A stretch of 64,000 nucleotides of DNA. Source: Endozoicomonas elysicola (lineage in GTDB: Bacteria > Pseudomonadota > Gammaproteobacteria > Pseudomonadales > Endozoicomonadaceae). Position 1 is the stretch's first letter, and each line of letters begins with the position of its first letter. The notes beneath the pieces were generated by a model. That model saw nothing but the letters and a program-made list of their open reading frames with translations, ran no database searches and had not been told where the DNA came from. A program made the position numbers and the translations under genes. Positions 1 to 9,707 of this stretch are shown piece after piece. The DNA is taken from positions 3,216,744 to 3,280,743 of the forward strand of contig NZ_JOJP01000001.1 in NCBI RefSeq assembly GCF_000710775.1, read 5' to 3'.

Positions 1-1745
1 TTTCAGCATCTACCATGGCTGAAACGATTAAGTTACAACATGCCATCAGCCTTTATGGTCAACCCAAATATTCCGAGAATTTCCAGTTCTTTGATTACGT
101 AAACCCCAGGGCACCAAAAGGCGGTGAATTGAAACAAGGCGTCATTGGCCATTTTGACAGTCTAACCCCTTACATAGACCGTGGTACAGCAGCCGCTGGC
201 AGTCACCTTATGTACGATACGTTGTTGGCCAGATCCTGGGATGAACCACTCACAAAGTATGGTTTGATTGCCGAGAAGATAGAGCTGGACCCGAAAAATG
301 AGTGGGTGGCCTTTTACATCAATCCCCTGGCCAAATTTCATGATGGCCAGCCGGTTACTGCCGGGGATGTTAAATTCAGCTTTGATCTGCTCCGGGAAAA
401 AGGCTCAACATTCTACAAACACTTTTACCAGGATATTGAAAAGGTCGAGGTCACCAGTAACAACAGGGTGCTCTTCATCTTCAGACACAGTCATAATAAA
501 GAACTTCCCCTGATACTTGGCCAAATGCCAATCCTCCCAAGACATTACTGGGAAAAAAGGGATTTCTCATCACCAGGCATGGAAATACCCGTAACCAGCG
601 GCCCATACAAACCGATACGTATAGAGCCAGGACGGTCCATTACCTTTGTCCGCGTTAATAATTACTGGGCAAAAAACCTGCCCGTCAATGTTGGCCGACA
701 CAACTTTGACCGCATTCAGTATGAATATTATCGAAATACCAATGTTCTGCTCGAAGCGTTACAAAAAGGTGAATATGACCTTAAAACCGTGAGTGATCCC
801 CGTGTATGGCATGACCAGCTGAGAAATGAATCACTGGAAAAATATCAACTGATACGATCCTCGCTGACCAACCATAACCCACAGACGTTAACGATCACCT
901 ATAACTCTCGAAGACCCCTGCTGTCTGATCCAAACGTCAGAGAAGCACTGGGTTACGCCATCGAGTTTGAATGGATTAATCAGCACTTATTCCACAGTAT
1001 GTACAAAAGAGCTGACAGCGTGTTTGCAGGGACTGAACTGGGAGCATCCGGAAAACCTTCCGAGCAGGAGATAGAACTGCTTTCAACCTGGCAATCAGAA
1101 ATCCCGCAGGAAGCACTTAATCAGGTATGGGTGCCGCCCGGCAGTGAAGCAGGCATGACCCGTCGTGAGCGTAAAAGGAGAGCCCTGTCACTACTGAAGC
1201 AAAGTGGATGGAGCATCAAGAAGAACCAATTGGTCAATAGTGACGGAAAGCCACTGGAGCTTGAGATCTTATTATCTTCTCCGGAAGATGAGCGCATTTT
1301 TATTCCAGTACAAAAAACACTGCAAGGTATGGGGGTCAGACTCAATATTCGGACAGTGGATGTGGCCCAATACGTAGAAAGGGTTAGAAGCCAGGACTTT
1401 GATATGGTCATGTACACCTTTCCCCATACCCCCTCACCCGGTACAGAGCAGGCAAGCCTATGGGGCTCAAGTACTGTTGATCAGCACGGTTCAAGAAATA
1501 TTGCAGGCATAAAACTGAAATCCATCGACACACTGACAGAAAAAATACCCCAGGCCAACTCCCGCAAAGAACTATTATCACTGATCAAGTCAATGGATCG
1601 AATTATTCTGTGGAATCACTATGTCCTTCCACTCTGGTATCAGCCGGACTGGTTGGTAGTCCATAAGAAACAACTGAAATACCCAAAAAATCCTGCCCCC
1701 TATGCACTGGATTTGAGCACCTGGTGGTATCAATCGGACTTGTAA
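1..1745 (+). CDS. YejA-type peptide ABC transporter substrate-binding protein (copy 1, 5' end cut by window)
   Basis: Family 5 extracellular solute-binding protein of the YejA branch, which captures oligopeptides in the periplasm and delivers them to YejBEF. The first ATG is at 15, but the frame is open to the left edge (Ser-Ala-Ser-Thr precede that Met) and no signal peptide is visible, whereas copies 2 and 3 have one. The true start is therefore probably outside the window. Near the N-terminus the family signature YVNPRAPKGG is present, followed by the usual GTFDSLNPY-like segment and a C-terminal DLSTWWYQ ending shared with the other two copies. About 576 residues are visible, compared with about 600 for full-length YejA. 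It is first of three tandem paralogs, 29 bp before the next. The family assignment is firm; the peptide specificity is unknown. Confidence 0.9.
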   Translation, partial: SASTMAETIKLQHAISLYGQPKYSENFQFFDYVNPRAPKGGELKQGVIGHFDSLTPYIDRGTAAAGSHLMYDTLLARSWDEPLTKYGLIAEKIELDPKNEWVAFYINPLAKFHDGQPVTAGDVKFSFDLLREKGSTFYKHFYQDIEKVEVTSNNRVLFIFRHSHNKELPLILGQMPILPRHYWEKRDFSSPGMEIPVTSGPYKPIRIEPGRSITFVRVNNYWAKNLPVNVGRHNFDRIQYEYYRNTNVLLEALQKGEYDLKTVSDPRVWHDQLRNESLEKYQLIRSSLTNHNPQTLTITYNSRRPLLSDPNVREALGYAIEFEWINQHLFHSMYKRADSVFAGTELGASGKPSEQEIELLSTWQSEIPQEALNQVWVPPGSEAGMTRRERKRRALSLLKQSGWSIKKNQLVNSDGKPLELEILLSSPEDERIFIPVQKTLQGMGVRLNIRTVDVAQYVERVRSQDFDMVMYTFPHTPSPGTEQASLWGSSTVDQHGSRNIAGIKLKSIDTLTEKIPQANSRKELLSLIKSMDRIILWNHYVLPLWYQPDWLVVHKKQLKYPKNPAPYALDLSTWWYQSDL

Positions 1746-1774
1746 GTGGTAAACCATAAAAAGGAACCAGTCAT

Positions 1775-3577
1775 ATGGCTGACTTTTTAAGAAAGGGATT
1801 TGTTTTAATAGCCCTGACATTATGGCTAAACACTCAGGCAAGCCCTATAGAAAAACACTCAACTACTGCTCATGGTCTGAGTTTTCACAATACGCTTAAG
1901 TACAGCAATCACTTTACACATTTTTCCTATGTTACCCCCAATGCACCTAAAGGAGGCATCCTCCGTAAAGGCGTCACGGGAACTTTCGATACATTCAACA
2001 CTTTCGCGCCAAAAGGGATCTGGGCAGATGGCAGTTACTTTCTCTATGACTCATTAATGGTGAAATCGGGTGACGAACCCTACTCAGTTTACGGGCTGAT
2101 CGCTGAACATATTGAATACCCCAATGATTTCCGGTGGGTCATTTACCACCTGAACCCTGATGCCCGATTTCATGATGGTACTCCAATCACCGCAAGTGAT
2201 GTGGTATTTACCTTCGAGTCACTGAAAAAGAGAGGACCGCCTCACTATAAACATCTTTATGGAATCATTAATAAAGTGGAGGCTATCAATGCCAAAACAG
2301 TCCGTTTCAGCTTCTCAGAATCACCGGCTAAAAGTCTGGTTTTACGACTGTCTCAACTTCGTATTCTGCCCGCTCATTACTGGCAAAAAGAAGAGAATGA
2401 TCTCTTTAAAGCAACCATGAAACCACCTCTGGCCAGTGGTCCTTATAAGGTTAAGGACTTTAGTCCAGGTCACTATGTCGCCTATGAACGGGTTAAAGAC
2501 TATTGGGCCGCTGACCTGCCCATTAATAAGGGTCGGCATAATTTTGATATCATCAGGACCGACTACTATCGGGATGATGGCATTGCCCTTGAAGCCTTCA
2601 AAAAGGGTGAATTTGACCTGCGCATCGATGCCAATCCCCGAAACTGGTCTCAGGCGTACAAAAGAAACAATGTAAAGCACACGACATTCATTCAGGAAAA
2701 GATTTTTAACAAAAGCCTGGGAATGCGAGCCTTTGTATTCAACTTGAGAAGACCTGTTTTTGCGCAGAGAGATGTCAGAAAAGCGATATCAATGGCGTTA
2801 GACTTTAACTGGATGAATCAGCATCTCTTTTTTGGGATGTACTATCAAGCGTACAGCCTTTTCTCTAACTCAGACCTTGCTGCTACAGAGCAACCTTCTT
2901 CTAAAGAAAAAGCACTTCTGACTCCGTGGAAGTCGGAGCTTCCTCCGGAACTGTTCGACATCCCCTGGACACCGGTGGAAACGGATGGCACTGGAAACTG
3001 GCGTAAGAATAAAACCCTTGCTTTGCAGCTGTTAAAGGCTGCAGGCTGGTCCTACAAAAATAAGAAGGTACTGGATAAAGATAACAAACCGCTTAAATTT
3101 GAAATTCTTCTGACAGATCCAGACTATGAACGTTTTGTGATTCCATTCGCTCGAAATCTTCGTGAGCTTGGTATCTCTGCCACAATAAATACCGTTGATA
3201 CGTCCCAATACATTAACCGCGTCAGGAAGTTTGACTTTGATATGCTCATTCACGGTTTCTACCCAAGTGTTACACCAGGCACCGAGCTGAAAAACTTCTG
3301 GAGCAGTACCAGTGCTGACAGTGAGGCAGGGCAAAATTTGAGCGGAATAAAACTGGATGTATTGGACAACATGATTGATAAAGCCATCAATGCAGAATCC
3401 AGAGAAGAGTTAATGTTGTATACCCGGGCAATTGATCGCATTGTGCTCTGGCACTATGCAGTGATTCCTCAATGGTACCTGCCCTATTGGCCGATGGTCT
3501 ATCGGCCAGGCCTGAAACACCCTGATGTTGCTCCTCCCTATGAAAATGGCTTAAGCACCTGGTGGCGGGAATTTTGA
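1775..3577 (+). CDS. YejA-type peptide ABC transporter substrate-binding protein (copy 2)
   Basis: Second tandem family 5 periplasmic binding protein, 600 residues, full length. The start ATG at 1775 is preceded by AAGGA at 1761-1765. The N-terminus is a clear Sec signal peptide (FLRKGFVLIALTLWLNTQA) with likely cleavage after Ala22. The mature part carries the YejA signature YVTPNAPKGG and the ending NGLSTWWREF. It is expected to bind peptides in the periplasm for the YejBE permease encoded downstream. Divergence from copies 1 and 3 is spread along the whole length, so this looks like an old duplication with probable ligand specialisation (inference) rather than a recent repeat. Confidence 0.92.
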   Translation: MADFLRKGFVLIALTLWLNTQASPIEKHSTTAHGLSFHNTLKYSNHFTHFSYVTPNAPKGGILRKGVTGTFDTFNTFAPKGIWADGSYFLYDSLMVKSGDEPYSVYGLIAEHIEYPNDFRWVIYHLNPDARFHDGTPITASDVVFTFESLKKRGPPHYKHLYGIINKVEAINAKTVRFSFSESPAKSLVLRLSQLRILPAHYWQKEENDLFKATMKPPLASGPYKVKDFSPGHYVAYERVKDYWAADLPINKGRHNFDIIRTDYYRDDGIALEAFKKGEFDLRIDANPRNWSQAYKRNNVKHTTFIQEKIFNKSLGMRAFVFNLRRPVFAQRDVRKAISMALDFNWMNQHLFFGMYYQAYSLFSNSDLAATEQPSSKEKALLTPWKSELPPELFDIPWTPVETDGTGNWRKNKTLALQLLKAAGWSYKNKKVLDKDNKPLKFEILLTDPDYERFVIPFARNLRELGISATINTVDTSQYINRVRKFDFDMLIHGFYPSVTPGTELKNFWSSTSADSEAGQNLSGIKLDVLDNMIDKAINAESREELMLYTRAIDRIVLWHYAVIPQWYLPYWPMVYRPGLKHPDVAPPYENGLSTWWREF

Positions 3578-3713
3578 AAAGCACTTAGCATAAAACCAGT
3601 CACGATTACAAAAGCATTACTGGTACTTAACAACAATCCATGGTTAAGTCTATATTAGAACGATTGCTTATAAACAAGACTCCTCAGAGATTTTAAAACA
3701 CTAACGGTTTCTT

Positions 3714-5723
3714 ATGATGGTAATGAACTCTGGCTCTCTCAAAGCGGCAACACTGACCTTGGGAGTTTTACTCTCCTTTACTGCCTATTCTTCAGGCAGT
3801 TCTTCAGCCAGATCGTCCGAAACAGCATCCGATATATTATCCAGTACTGACGCAGAAACAACGCTGGTCCTCCACGGCGATGCAAAGTACGGACAGCCGG
3901 GAACAACCTTTACACACTTCGACTATGTCAATCCTGATGCGCCAAAAGGTGGCAGTGTGCGAATGGCTGCCAGCGGTACTTTTGACAGCCTGAATCCCTA
4001 TACCAATAAAGGAACACCCGTCACCGGCATAGGTCTTGTTTACGATACGCTGATGACCCAGAGCCGGGATGAACCCTTTTCTCTTTACCCTCTTATTGCA
4101 GAGTCAGCAGAAAAGGCAGCGGATAATAGCAGCATCACTTTTAACCTAAACCCACGCGCACGTTTCCACGACGGAAAAGCCATTACGGCCAATGATGTAA
4201 AATACACGTTCGAACTGCTTACTCAAAAGGGGCACCCCTTTTATCGCAGTTATTATTCCGACGTAGAATCCGTAACAGCACTTTCTGACAGCCGCGTTCG
4301 CTTTAACTTCAAACATTCTAACAACCCGGAATTACCTTTTATTCTCTCAGAGCTTCCAGTCTTGCCAAAACATCACTGGGAGCTGGAGGAAAACGATTTC
4401 TCCTCAGCCTCTCTTAAGCCGCCTCTCGGTAGCGGCCCTTATCAGGTCATGAACGTTGATGGTGGTCGCAGCATTACCTACCACAGAGTGAAAGATTACT
4501 GGGCACAAGATCTACCCGTGAATGTGGGCCGTTACAACTTTGATGAGATCAGTTATGACTACTACCGGGATGAACATGTTGCCCTTCAGGCGCTGAAAGC
4601 GGGAGAGTACGATCTGCGATATGAGAATGTGGCCAAAAACTGGGCTACTGCCTACGATGTTCCCGCTGTACACCGGGGTGATCTTATTCTGGCAACAATC
4701 CCAACCCGTAACCCTGCGCCCATTCAAGGGTTTGCTTTTAACCTGAGACGTGACTCTTTTCAGGATCCACTGGTTCGCAGAGCCATTGGTTATGCATTGG
4801 ATTTTGAGTGGTTAAATCGCAACCTTTTTCATAACAGCTATATGCGCTCACGCAGCTATTTTGGTAACTCTGGAATGGAGGCATCGGGCATTCCTGAAGG
4901 CGAAGAGCTTAAGTTGTTACAACCCTGGCGCAGTCAGTTGCCTGAAAAGCTGTTTACTGAGCCTTATACACTGCCAGTTACAGACGGTTCTGGAAATATC
5001 CGCCCACAGTTGCAGAAAGCCCTGACACTTCTGAAAAGCGCAGGGTGGTCTCTCAACAAGAACAAGCTGGTTAGTTCTCAGGGCCAACCTCTTAAGATCG
5101 AGTTACTGATCGCCCAGCCTTCCCTTGAACGAGTTGCACTGCCTTTTAAGAAAAATCTTGAACAAATGGGTATAGAACTTAATATTCGTACAGTTGATCT
5201 ATCCCAGTACATTAACCGTATCCGGGACTTTGATTATGACATGATCGTTGTGGGCTATGGTCAGTCTGCATCTCCAGGGAACGAACAGACCGGTTTCTGG
5301 GGCAGTAAAGCAGCCGACACCAAGGGCAGTAGAAACTATATGGGCATTCAAAGCCCAGTCGTTGATGCCATGATTGACAATGTTATTAACGCCGGTAGCC
5401 GGGAAGAACTGACCACTGCCGTTAAAGCGCTGGACCGTGTCTTGCTCTGGGGAGAGTACCTGATCCCACAATGGTATTACCCTTACGACCGGATTGCGCA
5501 CTCCAGCAGATTGTTGAGACCAGAAACAGACCCATTGTACAGTACCGATATTTATACTTGGTGGATCGACAATACAACGTCACCAAAGAATGCGGTAAAG
5601 GTGAAAGATGCTCCAGACTCTTCCGCAAGTTCACCACAAAGCAACATCCCATGGCATTATTCAGGTCTGATATTGCTGGGCCTGATCCCGCTCTGGATGT
5701 ATCGACGTAGAAAAAACGGTTAA
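3714..5723 (+). CDS. YejA-type substrate-binding protein with C-terminal membrane anchor (copy 3)
   Basis: Third tandem family 5 binding protein, 669 residues, about 65 longer than the usual YejA. Three in-frame ATGs (3714, 3717, 3723) compete, and none has a strong Shine-Dalgarno; I kept the first. An N-terminal hydrophobic stretch (LKAATLTLGVLLSFTAYSS) looks like a signal peptide, followed by a Ser/Thr-rich linker. The binding domain has YVNPDAPKGG and ends at DIYTWW. After it comes a polar Ser/Pro linker and a tail of one hydrophobic segment followed by RRRKNG, about residues 645-669. This suggests tethering to the inner membrane with the binding domain in the periplasm. Copies 1 and 2 lack the tail. 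It is the binding protein nearest to yejB. Confidence 0.9.
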   Translation: MMVMNSGSLKAATLTLGVLLSFTAYSSGSSSARSSETASDILSSTDAETTLVLHGDAKYGQPGTTFTHFDYVNPDAPKGGSVRMAASGTFDSLNPYTNKGTPVTGIGLVYDTLMTQSRDEPFSLYPLIAESAEKAADNSSITFNLNPRARFHDGKAITANDVKYTFELLTQKGHPFYRSYYSDVESVTALSDSRVRFNFKHSNNPELPFILSELPVLPKHHWELEENDFSSASLKPPLGSGPYQVMNVDGGRSITYHRVKDYWAQDLPVNVGRYNFDEISYDYYRDEHVALQALKAGEYDLRYENVAKNWATAYDVPAVHRGDLILATIPTRNPAPIQGFAFNLRRDSFQDPLVRRAIGYALDFEWLNRNLFHNSYMRSRSYFGNSGMEASGIPEGEELKLLQPWRSQLPEKLFTEPYTLPVTDGSGNIRPQLQKALTLLKSAGWSLNKNKLVSSQGQPLKIELLIAQPSLERVALPFKKNLEQMGIELNIRTVDLSQYINRIRDFDYDMIVVGYGQSASPGNEQTGFWGSKAADTKGSRNYMGIQSPVVDAMIDNVINAGSREELTTAVKALDRVLLWGEYLIPQWYYPYDRIAHSSRLLRPETDPLYSTDIYTWWIDNTTSPKNAVKVKDAPDSSASSPQSNIPWHYSGLILLGLIPLWMYRRRKNG

Positions 5724-5742
5724 ATTCACCAATTAGCGCCAG

Positions 5743-5775
5743 AGAGCCGTGAGGCTCTATAACTAGAGGTTTTTT
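5743..5775 (+). promoter_or_regulatory. Two mutually exclusive hairpins with a T6 tract after the third yejA copy
   Basis: AGAGCC (5743-5748) pairs perfectly with GGCTCT (5753-5758). The right arm overlaps CTCTA (5755-5759), which pairs instead with TAGAG (5764-5768) and is followed by G and six T (5770-5775). The second form resembles a short intrinsic terminator and the first would prevent it. This is seen in the sequence; a role as an attenuator or partial terminator that sets YejA above YejBEF is inference. Confidence 0.45.
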
Positions 5776-5834
5776 AGTTACAAACAGGCGACGCCCTGGA
5801 GCTTAGACAAACTAAGTGACCGGGCCGGGCTGGT

Positions 5835-5855
5835 GCTCCAGTCAGTGACTGGAGC
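5835..5855. repeat. Perfect 10-bp inverted repeat in the yejA3-yejB spacer
   Basis: GCTCCAGTCA and TGACTGGAGC flank a single G. Just upstream CTTAG/CTAAG forms a smaller hairpin. The whole spacer from 5743 to about 5910 is unusually rich in fold-back sequence for a gap inside an operon. It may stabilise or process the transcript, or be the relic of a small mobile element. Confidence 0.6.
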
Positions 5856-5912
5856 CAACGCAGTAGTAACGTCAAAGCCGACGTGTATAAAGAAAGTCTA
5901 GGAGAATCACCA

Positions 5913-5936
5913 ATGCATAACAGGAAGTCTCCATGA
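5913..5936 (+). CDS. Possible seven-codon leader ORF overlapping the yejB start
   Basis: ATG at 5913 opens a seven-residue frame, MHNRKSP, whose TGA (5934-5936) overlaps the yejB ATG as ATGA. It has its own Shine-Dalgarno AGGAG at 5900-5904 with 8-bp spacing, better than many genes here, and a second SD (AGGAAG 5922-5927) inside it serves yejB. Translational coupling of a leader peptide to yejB is plausible. E. coli microcin C, a YejABEF substrate, is made from a seven-residue peptide, but that peptide ends in Asn and this one ends in Pro, and no MccB-like gene is nearby. Chance occurrence cannot be excluded. Confidence 0.3.
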   Translation: MHNRKSP

Positions 5937-7021
5937 GCAGTTATATATTGCGACGACTTGCTTTGATGATCCCGACCCTGCTCGGGATCATGCTGGTTAA
6001 CTTTGCCATTATTCAGGCAGCACCCGGTGGTCCGGTAGAGCAGATGATTGCCAAGCTTGAAGGTTTTGAAGTCAATGCGATCAGTCGTATTGGTGGTTCC
6101 AGTAATGCGGAAGTCCAACAGATGAGCCTGGATGAAAGTGGTGAGTACCGTGGACGCAGGGGGCTTGATCCTGAACTGATCAAAGATATTGAGAAGCTCT
6201 ACGGTTTCGATCAGCCGGCCCATGAACGCTTTCTGAAAATGATCAAAAATTATCTCTCCTTTGACTTTGGAGACTCCTTTTTCAGAGATGCCAAAGTTAT
6301 TGATCTCATCAAGGAGAAGCTACCGGTTTCCATCTCTCTTGGACTCTGGAGTACCTTGATTATCTACCTGATTTCTATCCCCCTGGGTATCCGCAAAGCC
6401 ATTAAGCACGGCAGTCGCTTTGATATCTGGTCCAGCGCCATCATTACCACGGGTTATGCCATTCCCAGCTTCTTATTGGCTATTTTATTGATCGTACTGT
6501 TTGCCGGCGGCAGTTACTGGAACTTCTTCCCACTCAGGGGGCTGGTATCAGATAACTTTGAAGAGTTGAGCTTTTTCGGCCAGATCTGGGATTACATCTG
6601 GCATATGATTCTGCCTGTTATCTGCATGGTCATCAGCGGTTTTGCCACGCTGACGATGCTGACCAAAAACTCCTTTCTGGATGAAATCCATAAACAGTAT
6701 GTGCAAACTGCCAGAGCAAAAGGCCTTGATGACCGGCGGGTGCTTTACGGTCACATCTTCCGAAATGCCATGCTTCTGGTCATTTCCGGTTTTCCCGCAG
6801 CCTTGATTGGCATCCTGTTTACCAGCTCCCTGCTTATTGAGATTATTTTCTCTCTGGATGGTTTGGGTCTTCTTGGGTATGAAGCAGCAATAAACCGTGA
6901 CTACCCGGTGGTTTTTGGCTCCCTCTACATTTTCACGCTATTAGGCATGCTGATTAAGCTGGTTGGCGACCTGACCTATGTAGCAGTTGATCCCCGTATT
7001 GATTTCGAAGCCAGGGACTGA
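5933..7021 (+). CDS. yejB: Peptide ABC transporter permease YejB
   Basis: Inner-membrane permease of the Yej oligopeptide importer (binding-protein-dependent transport family, DppB/OppB type). It has 362 residues, about the size of E. coli YejB. The opening [23 protein letters not shown] is the classic DppB-type first membrane segment followed by the PGGP motif. A YejB-typical insertion (about residues 38-75) precedes the LYGFDQP and [10 protein letters not shown] motifs. The EAA-like cytoplasmic loop is around [32 protein letters not shown] is at 5922-5927. It forms the channel with YejE (6 bp downstream). The family also takes up microcin C in E. coli. Confidence 0.95.
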   Translation: MSSYILRRLALMIPTLLGIMLVNFAIIQAAPGGPVEQMIAKLEGFEVNAISRIGGSSNAEVQQMSLDESGEYRGRRGLDPELIKDIEKLYGFDQPAHERFLKMIKNYLSFDFGDSFFRDAKVIDLIKEKLPVSISLGLWSTLIIYLISIPLGIRKAIKHGSRFDIWSSAIITTGYAIPSFLLAILLIVLFAGGSYWNFFPLRGLVSDNFEELSFFGQIWDYIWHMILPVICMVISGFATLTMLTKNSFLDEIHKQYVQTARAKGLDDRRVLYGHIFRNAMLLVISGFPAALIGILFTSSLLIEIIFSLDGLGLLGYEAAINRDYPVVFGSLYIFTLLGMLIKLVGDLTYVAVDPRIDFEARD

Positions 7022-7027
7022 CGTTGA

Positions 7028-8059
7028 ATGATCAAGTTTACTCTTAATCCGCTGAACCAGCGTCGCTGGCAAAACTTTAAGCAGAATCGACGTGGCTATA
7101 TTTCACTCTGGGTTTTCTCCATCCTCTTTGCCATCACCTTGCTGGCAGAAGTGGTTTCCAATGATAAGCCACTGCTGCTCTGGTTTGATGGCAGCCCTTA
7201 CTTTCCAACTTTTGTCACCTATCCTGAAACCACCTTCGGTGGTGAGTTTGAACTGGAGATGGATTACCGTCAGGACTTTGCCAGAGAATTGATCGAGCCG
7301 AAAGGCTGGATGCTATGGCCCCCCATCAGATACAGCTATGACACCATCAATTATGCTCGAATTGCCCCCGCCCATCCGACTCTAGACAACTGGCTGGGTA
7401 CTGATGACCAGGGACGTGATGTTCTGGCCAGAGTGATTTACGGCTTCCGAATCTCGGTACTGTTTGGTCTTGCCCTGACATTGTTCAGCACCATTATTGG
7501 TGTCGCTGTCGGAGCACTACAGGGGTTTTATGGTGGAAAAATTGACCTGTTTGGTCAGCGTTTTATTGAAATCTGGTCAGGTATGCCTAATCTCTATCTC
7601 CTGATCATTCTGTCCAGCTTTGTTGAGCCCGGCTTCTGGTGGCTATTGGGAATCATGCTGTTATTCCAGTGGATGGCATTAGTAGACGTGGTACGTGCAG
7701 AGTTCCTGAGAGGTCGAAACCTGGAGTATGTGCGAGCGGCAAGAGCCCTGGGTATGACCAACGGCCGCTTGATGTACAGGCATATATTACCCAATGCAAT
7801 GATCGCCACTGTTACCTTTATGCCCTTTATTCTGACAGGGGCCATTACCACCCTTACCTCTCTGGATTTCCTGGGTTTTGGCCTGCCTGCTGGCTCGCCA
7901 TCACTCGGAGAGCTGATTGCCCAGGGTAAGAACAACCTTCAGGCTCCCTGGCTGGGTATCACTGCATTTCTGGTTATGTCCATCATGCTCACTTTACTGG
8001 TTTTTATTGGTGAAGCCTGCAGAGATGCCCTGGATCCCAGAAAATACTATTCCAACTAA
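7028..8059 (+). CDS. yejE: Peptide ABC transporter permease YejE
   Basis: Second inner-membrane permease of the Yej importer, DppC/OppC type, 343 residues. The N-terminal region (NQRRWQNFKQNRRGYISLW) and the first membrane segment are followed by a large periplasmic insertion rich in Asp, Phe and Tyr that is typical of YejE. The sequence HPTLDNWLGTDDQGRDVLARVIYG is the conserved family motif. The EAA loop is YVRAARALGMTNGRLMYRHILPNA. The ATG at 7028 lies 6 bp after the yejB stop, so the two are translated from one message. It pairs with YejB to form the translocation pore energised by YejF. Confidence 0.95.
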   Translation: MIKFTLNPLNQRRWQNFKQNRRGYISLWVFSILFAITLLAEVVSNDKPLLLWFDGSPYFPTFVTYPETTFGGEFELEMDYRQDFARELIEPKGWMLWPPIRYSYDTINYARIAPAHPTLDNWLGTDDQGRDVLARVIYGFRISVLFGLALTLFSTIIGVAVGALQGFYGGKIDLFGQRFIEIWSGMPNLYLLIILSSFVEPGFWWLLGIMLLFQWMALVDVVRAEFLRGRNLEYVRAARALGMTNGRLMYRHILPNAMIATVTFMPFILTGAITTLTSLDFLGFGLPAGSPSLGELIAQGKNNLQAPWLGITAFLVMSIMLTLLVFIGEACRDALDPRKYYSN

Positions 8060-8096
8060 CGAACCTCCATTAAGAGCCCCAGATAAGAGAAACGTT

Positions 8097-9698
8097 ATGG
8101 ACAAACCGTTACTGGCAATTAACGATCTGAAAATCCGTTTCCAACAGGGAGACAGTGGTGTTGATGCCGTTAAGGGGGTTACTTTTTCTGTCAATGCAGG
8201 GGAGACCGTCGGACTGGTGGGTGAGTCAGGTTCTGGCAAGTCCATTACGGCATTGAGCATTCTGCAGCTACTCCCAGAGAATGCCAAATGCTCAGGTACT
8301 GTTCAATTTAATGATGAAGCTCTGCAGGACTATTCAAAGTCACAAATGCGGAAAATCCGGGGCCATAAAATCAGTATGATTTTTCAGGAGCCCATGACGG
8401 CATTAAACCCTCTGCATACCATCGAAAAACAGATATGCGAAGTACTGGGTATTCATCTTGGCCTTAAAAACAGCGAAGCAACGGCGAAGGCTCTTGAGCT
8501 TCTGGAACTTGTTGGCATTCGGGATGCAAAAAATCGCTTAAAGGCCTATCCCCATGAATTGTCGGGAGGGCAGCGGCAACGGGCAATGATAGCCATGGCC
8601 CTGGCTTGTGAACCCACACTGTTAATTGCCGATGAACCAACAACCGCCCTGGACGTCACCGTTCAACGACAGATCCTCAGTCTGCTGGCCGATCTGCAGA
8701 ATAAACTCGGAATGGCCATCCTGTTTATCAGCCATGACCTGAACTTGATTCGGCACGTTTCCGATCGCATCTGTGTTATGAAAGATGGGGCCATTGTTGA
8801 ACAAGGGCCAACAGAAACCGTCTTTACCACGCCTCAGCACCCTTACACCATAGACTTGCTCAATGCCGAGCCTTCCGGAGAACCTGAACCTCTAAACGAA
8901 TGTCCGATAGAATTAGTGTCAGGTGAAAACATAAGAGTCTGGTTTCCTATCAAAAAAGGCTTTTTCAAAAAGACGGTTGGCTATGTCAAAGCCGTAACCG
9001 ACCTTTCTCTGGATATTCACCAGGGTGAAACCCTGGGTATTGTCGGAGAGTCCGGTTCTGGCAAAACGACATTAGGAATGGCACTGCTTAAGCTGCAAAC
9101 TTCAGAAGGCCTGATTCAGTTTGAAGATCAACGTATAGACTGCATGAATCAGAAGCAGTTTCGCCCACTTCGTAGGGAAATGCAGATTGTCTTTCAGGAC
9201 CCTTTTGGCAGCCTTAGCCCTAGGATGACCATTGCTGAGATTGTGGGCGAAGGCCTTGATATCCATAAACTAGCCACTGAAAAGAACCGGGAGCAGATGA
9301 TCATCTCTGCCCTGACTGATGTAGGTCTGGATCCCGAATGCCGTCACCGTTACCCCCATGAATTCTCTGGTGGTCAACGTCAACGCATATCCATTGCCAG
9401 AGCTCTGGCTCTCAAGCCAAAGTTGATTGTTCTGGATGAACCTACGTCAGCACTGGATAGAACCGTCCAGTCGCAGATTATCGACTTATTGAGAACATTG
9501 CAGCAAAAGTACAATCTCAGCTACATTTTTATCAGTCATGATCTTGCTGTGGTCAAGGCAATGAGTCATCGCATCATAGTAATGCAGGACGGCAAGATCG
9601 TAGAACAGGGGCTTACAGGGCAAATTTTTAATCAGCCTAAAGAAGCGTATACCCAGGAACTTATTAATGCTGCTTTTGAATCTCGACAGCATGCATAG
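8097..9698 (+). CDS. yejF: Peptide ABC transporter fused ATPase YejF
   Basis: Cytoplasmic ATPase of the Yej importer with two nucleotide-binding domains in one chain, about 533 residues. Domain 1 has Walker A GESGSGKS, signature LSGGQRQR and Walker B LLIADEPT. Domain 2 has [16 protein letters not shown] and LIVLDEPT. I start at ATG 8097 ([10 protein letters not shown]). The open frame runs 60 codons further upstream but overlaps yejE and has no homology-like content. Each domain ends with the oligopeptide-transporter C-terminal extension (HPYT, EAYTQEL). It is last in the operon. Confidence 0.95.
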   Translation: MDKPLLAINDLKIRFQQGDSGVDAVKGVTFSVNAGETVGLVGESGSGKSITALSILQLLPENAKCSGTVQFNDEALQDYSKSQMRKIRGHKISMIFQEPMTALNPLHTIEKQICEVLGIHLGLKNSEATAKALELLELVGIRDAKNRLKAYPHELSGGQRQRAMIAMALACEPTLLIADEPTTALDVTVQRQILSLLADLQNKLGMAILFISHDLNLIRHVSDRICVMKDGAIVEQGPTETVFTTPQHPYTIDLLNAEPSGEPEPLNECPIELVSGENIRVWFPIKKGFFKKTVGYVKAVTDLSLDIHQGETLGIVGESGSGKTTLGMALLKLQTSEGLIQFEDQRIDCMNQKQFRPLRREMQIVFQDPFGSLSPRMTIAEIVGEGLDIHKLATEKNREQMIISALTDVGLDPECRHRYPHEFSGGQRQRISIARALALKPKLIVLDEPTSALDRTVQSQIIDLLRTLQQKYNLSYIFISHDLAVVKAMSHRIIVMQDGKIVEQGLTGQIFNQPKEAYTQELINAAFESRQHA

Positions 9699-9707
9699 GA
9701 CTTATAA

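Noticed and set aside
5913-5936. Reading the seven-codon ORF as a microcin C precursor gene
   Set aside because: Last residue is Pro rather than Asn and no MccB, MccC or MccD-like gene is present.
5774-6223. 149-codon minus-strand frame over the yejB start
   Set aside because: Shadow of yejB and of the folded spacer, no family features.
7917-8096. 60-codon N-terminal extension of YejF
   Set aside because: Overlaps yejE and lacks ABC-type sequence; ATG 8097 fits the family start.
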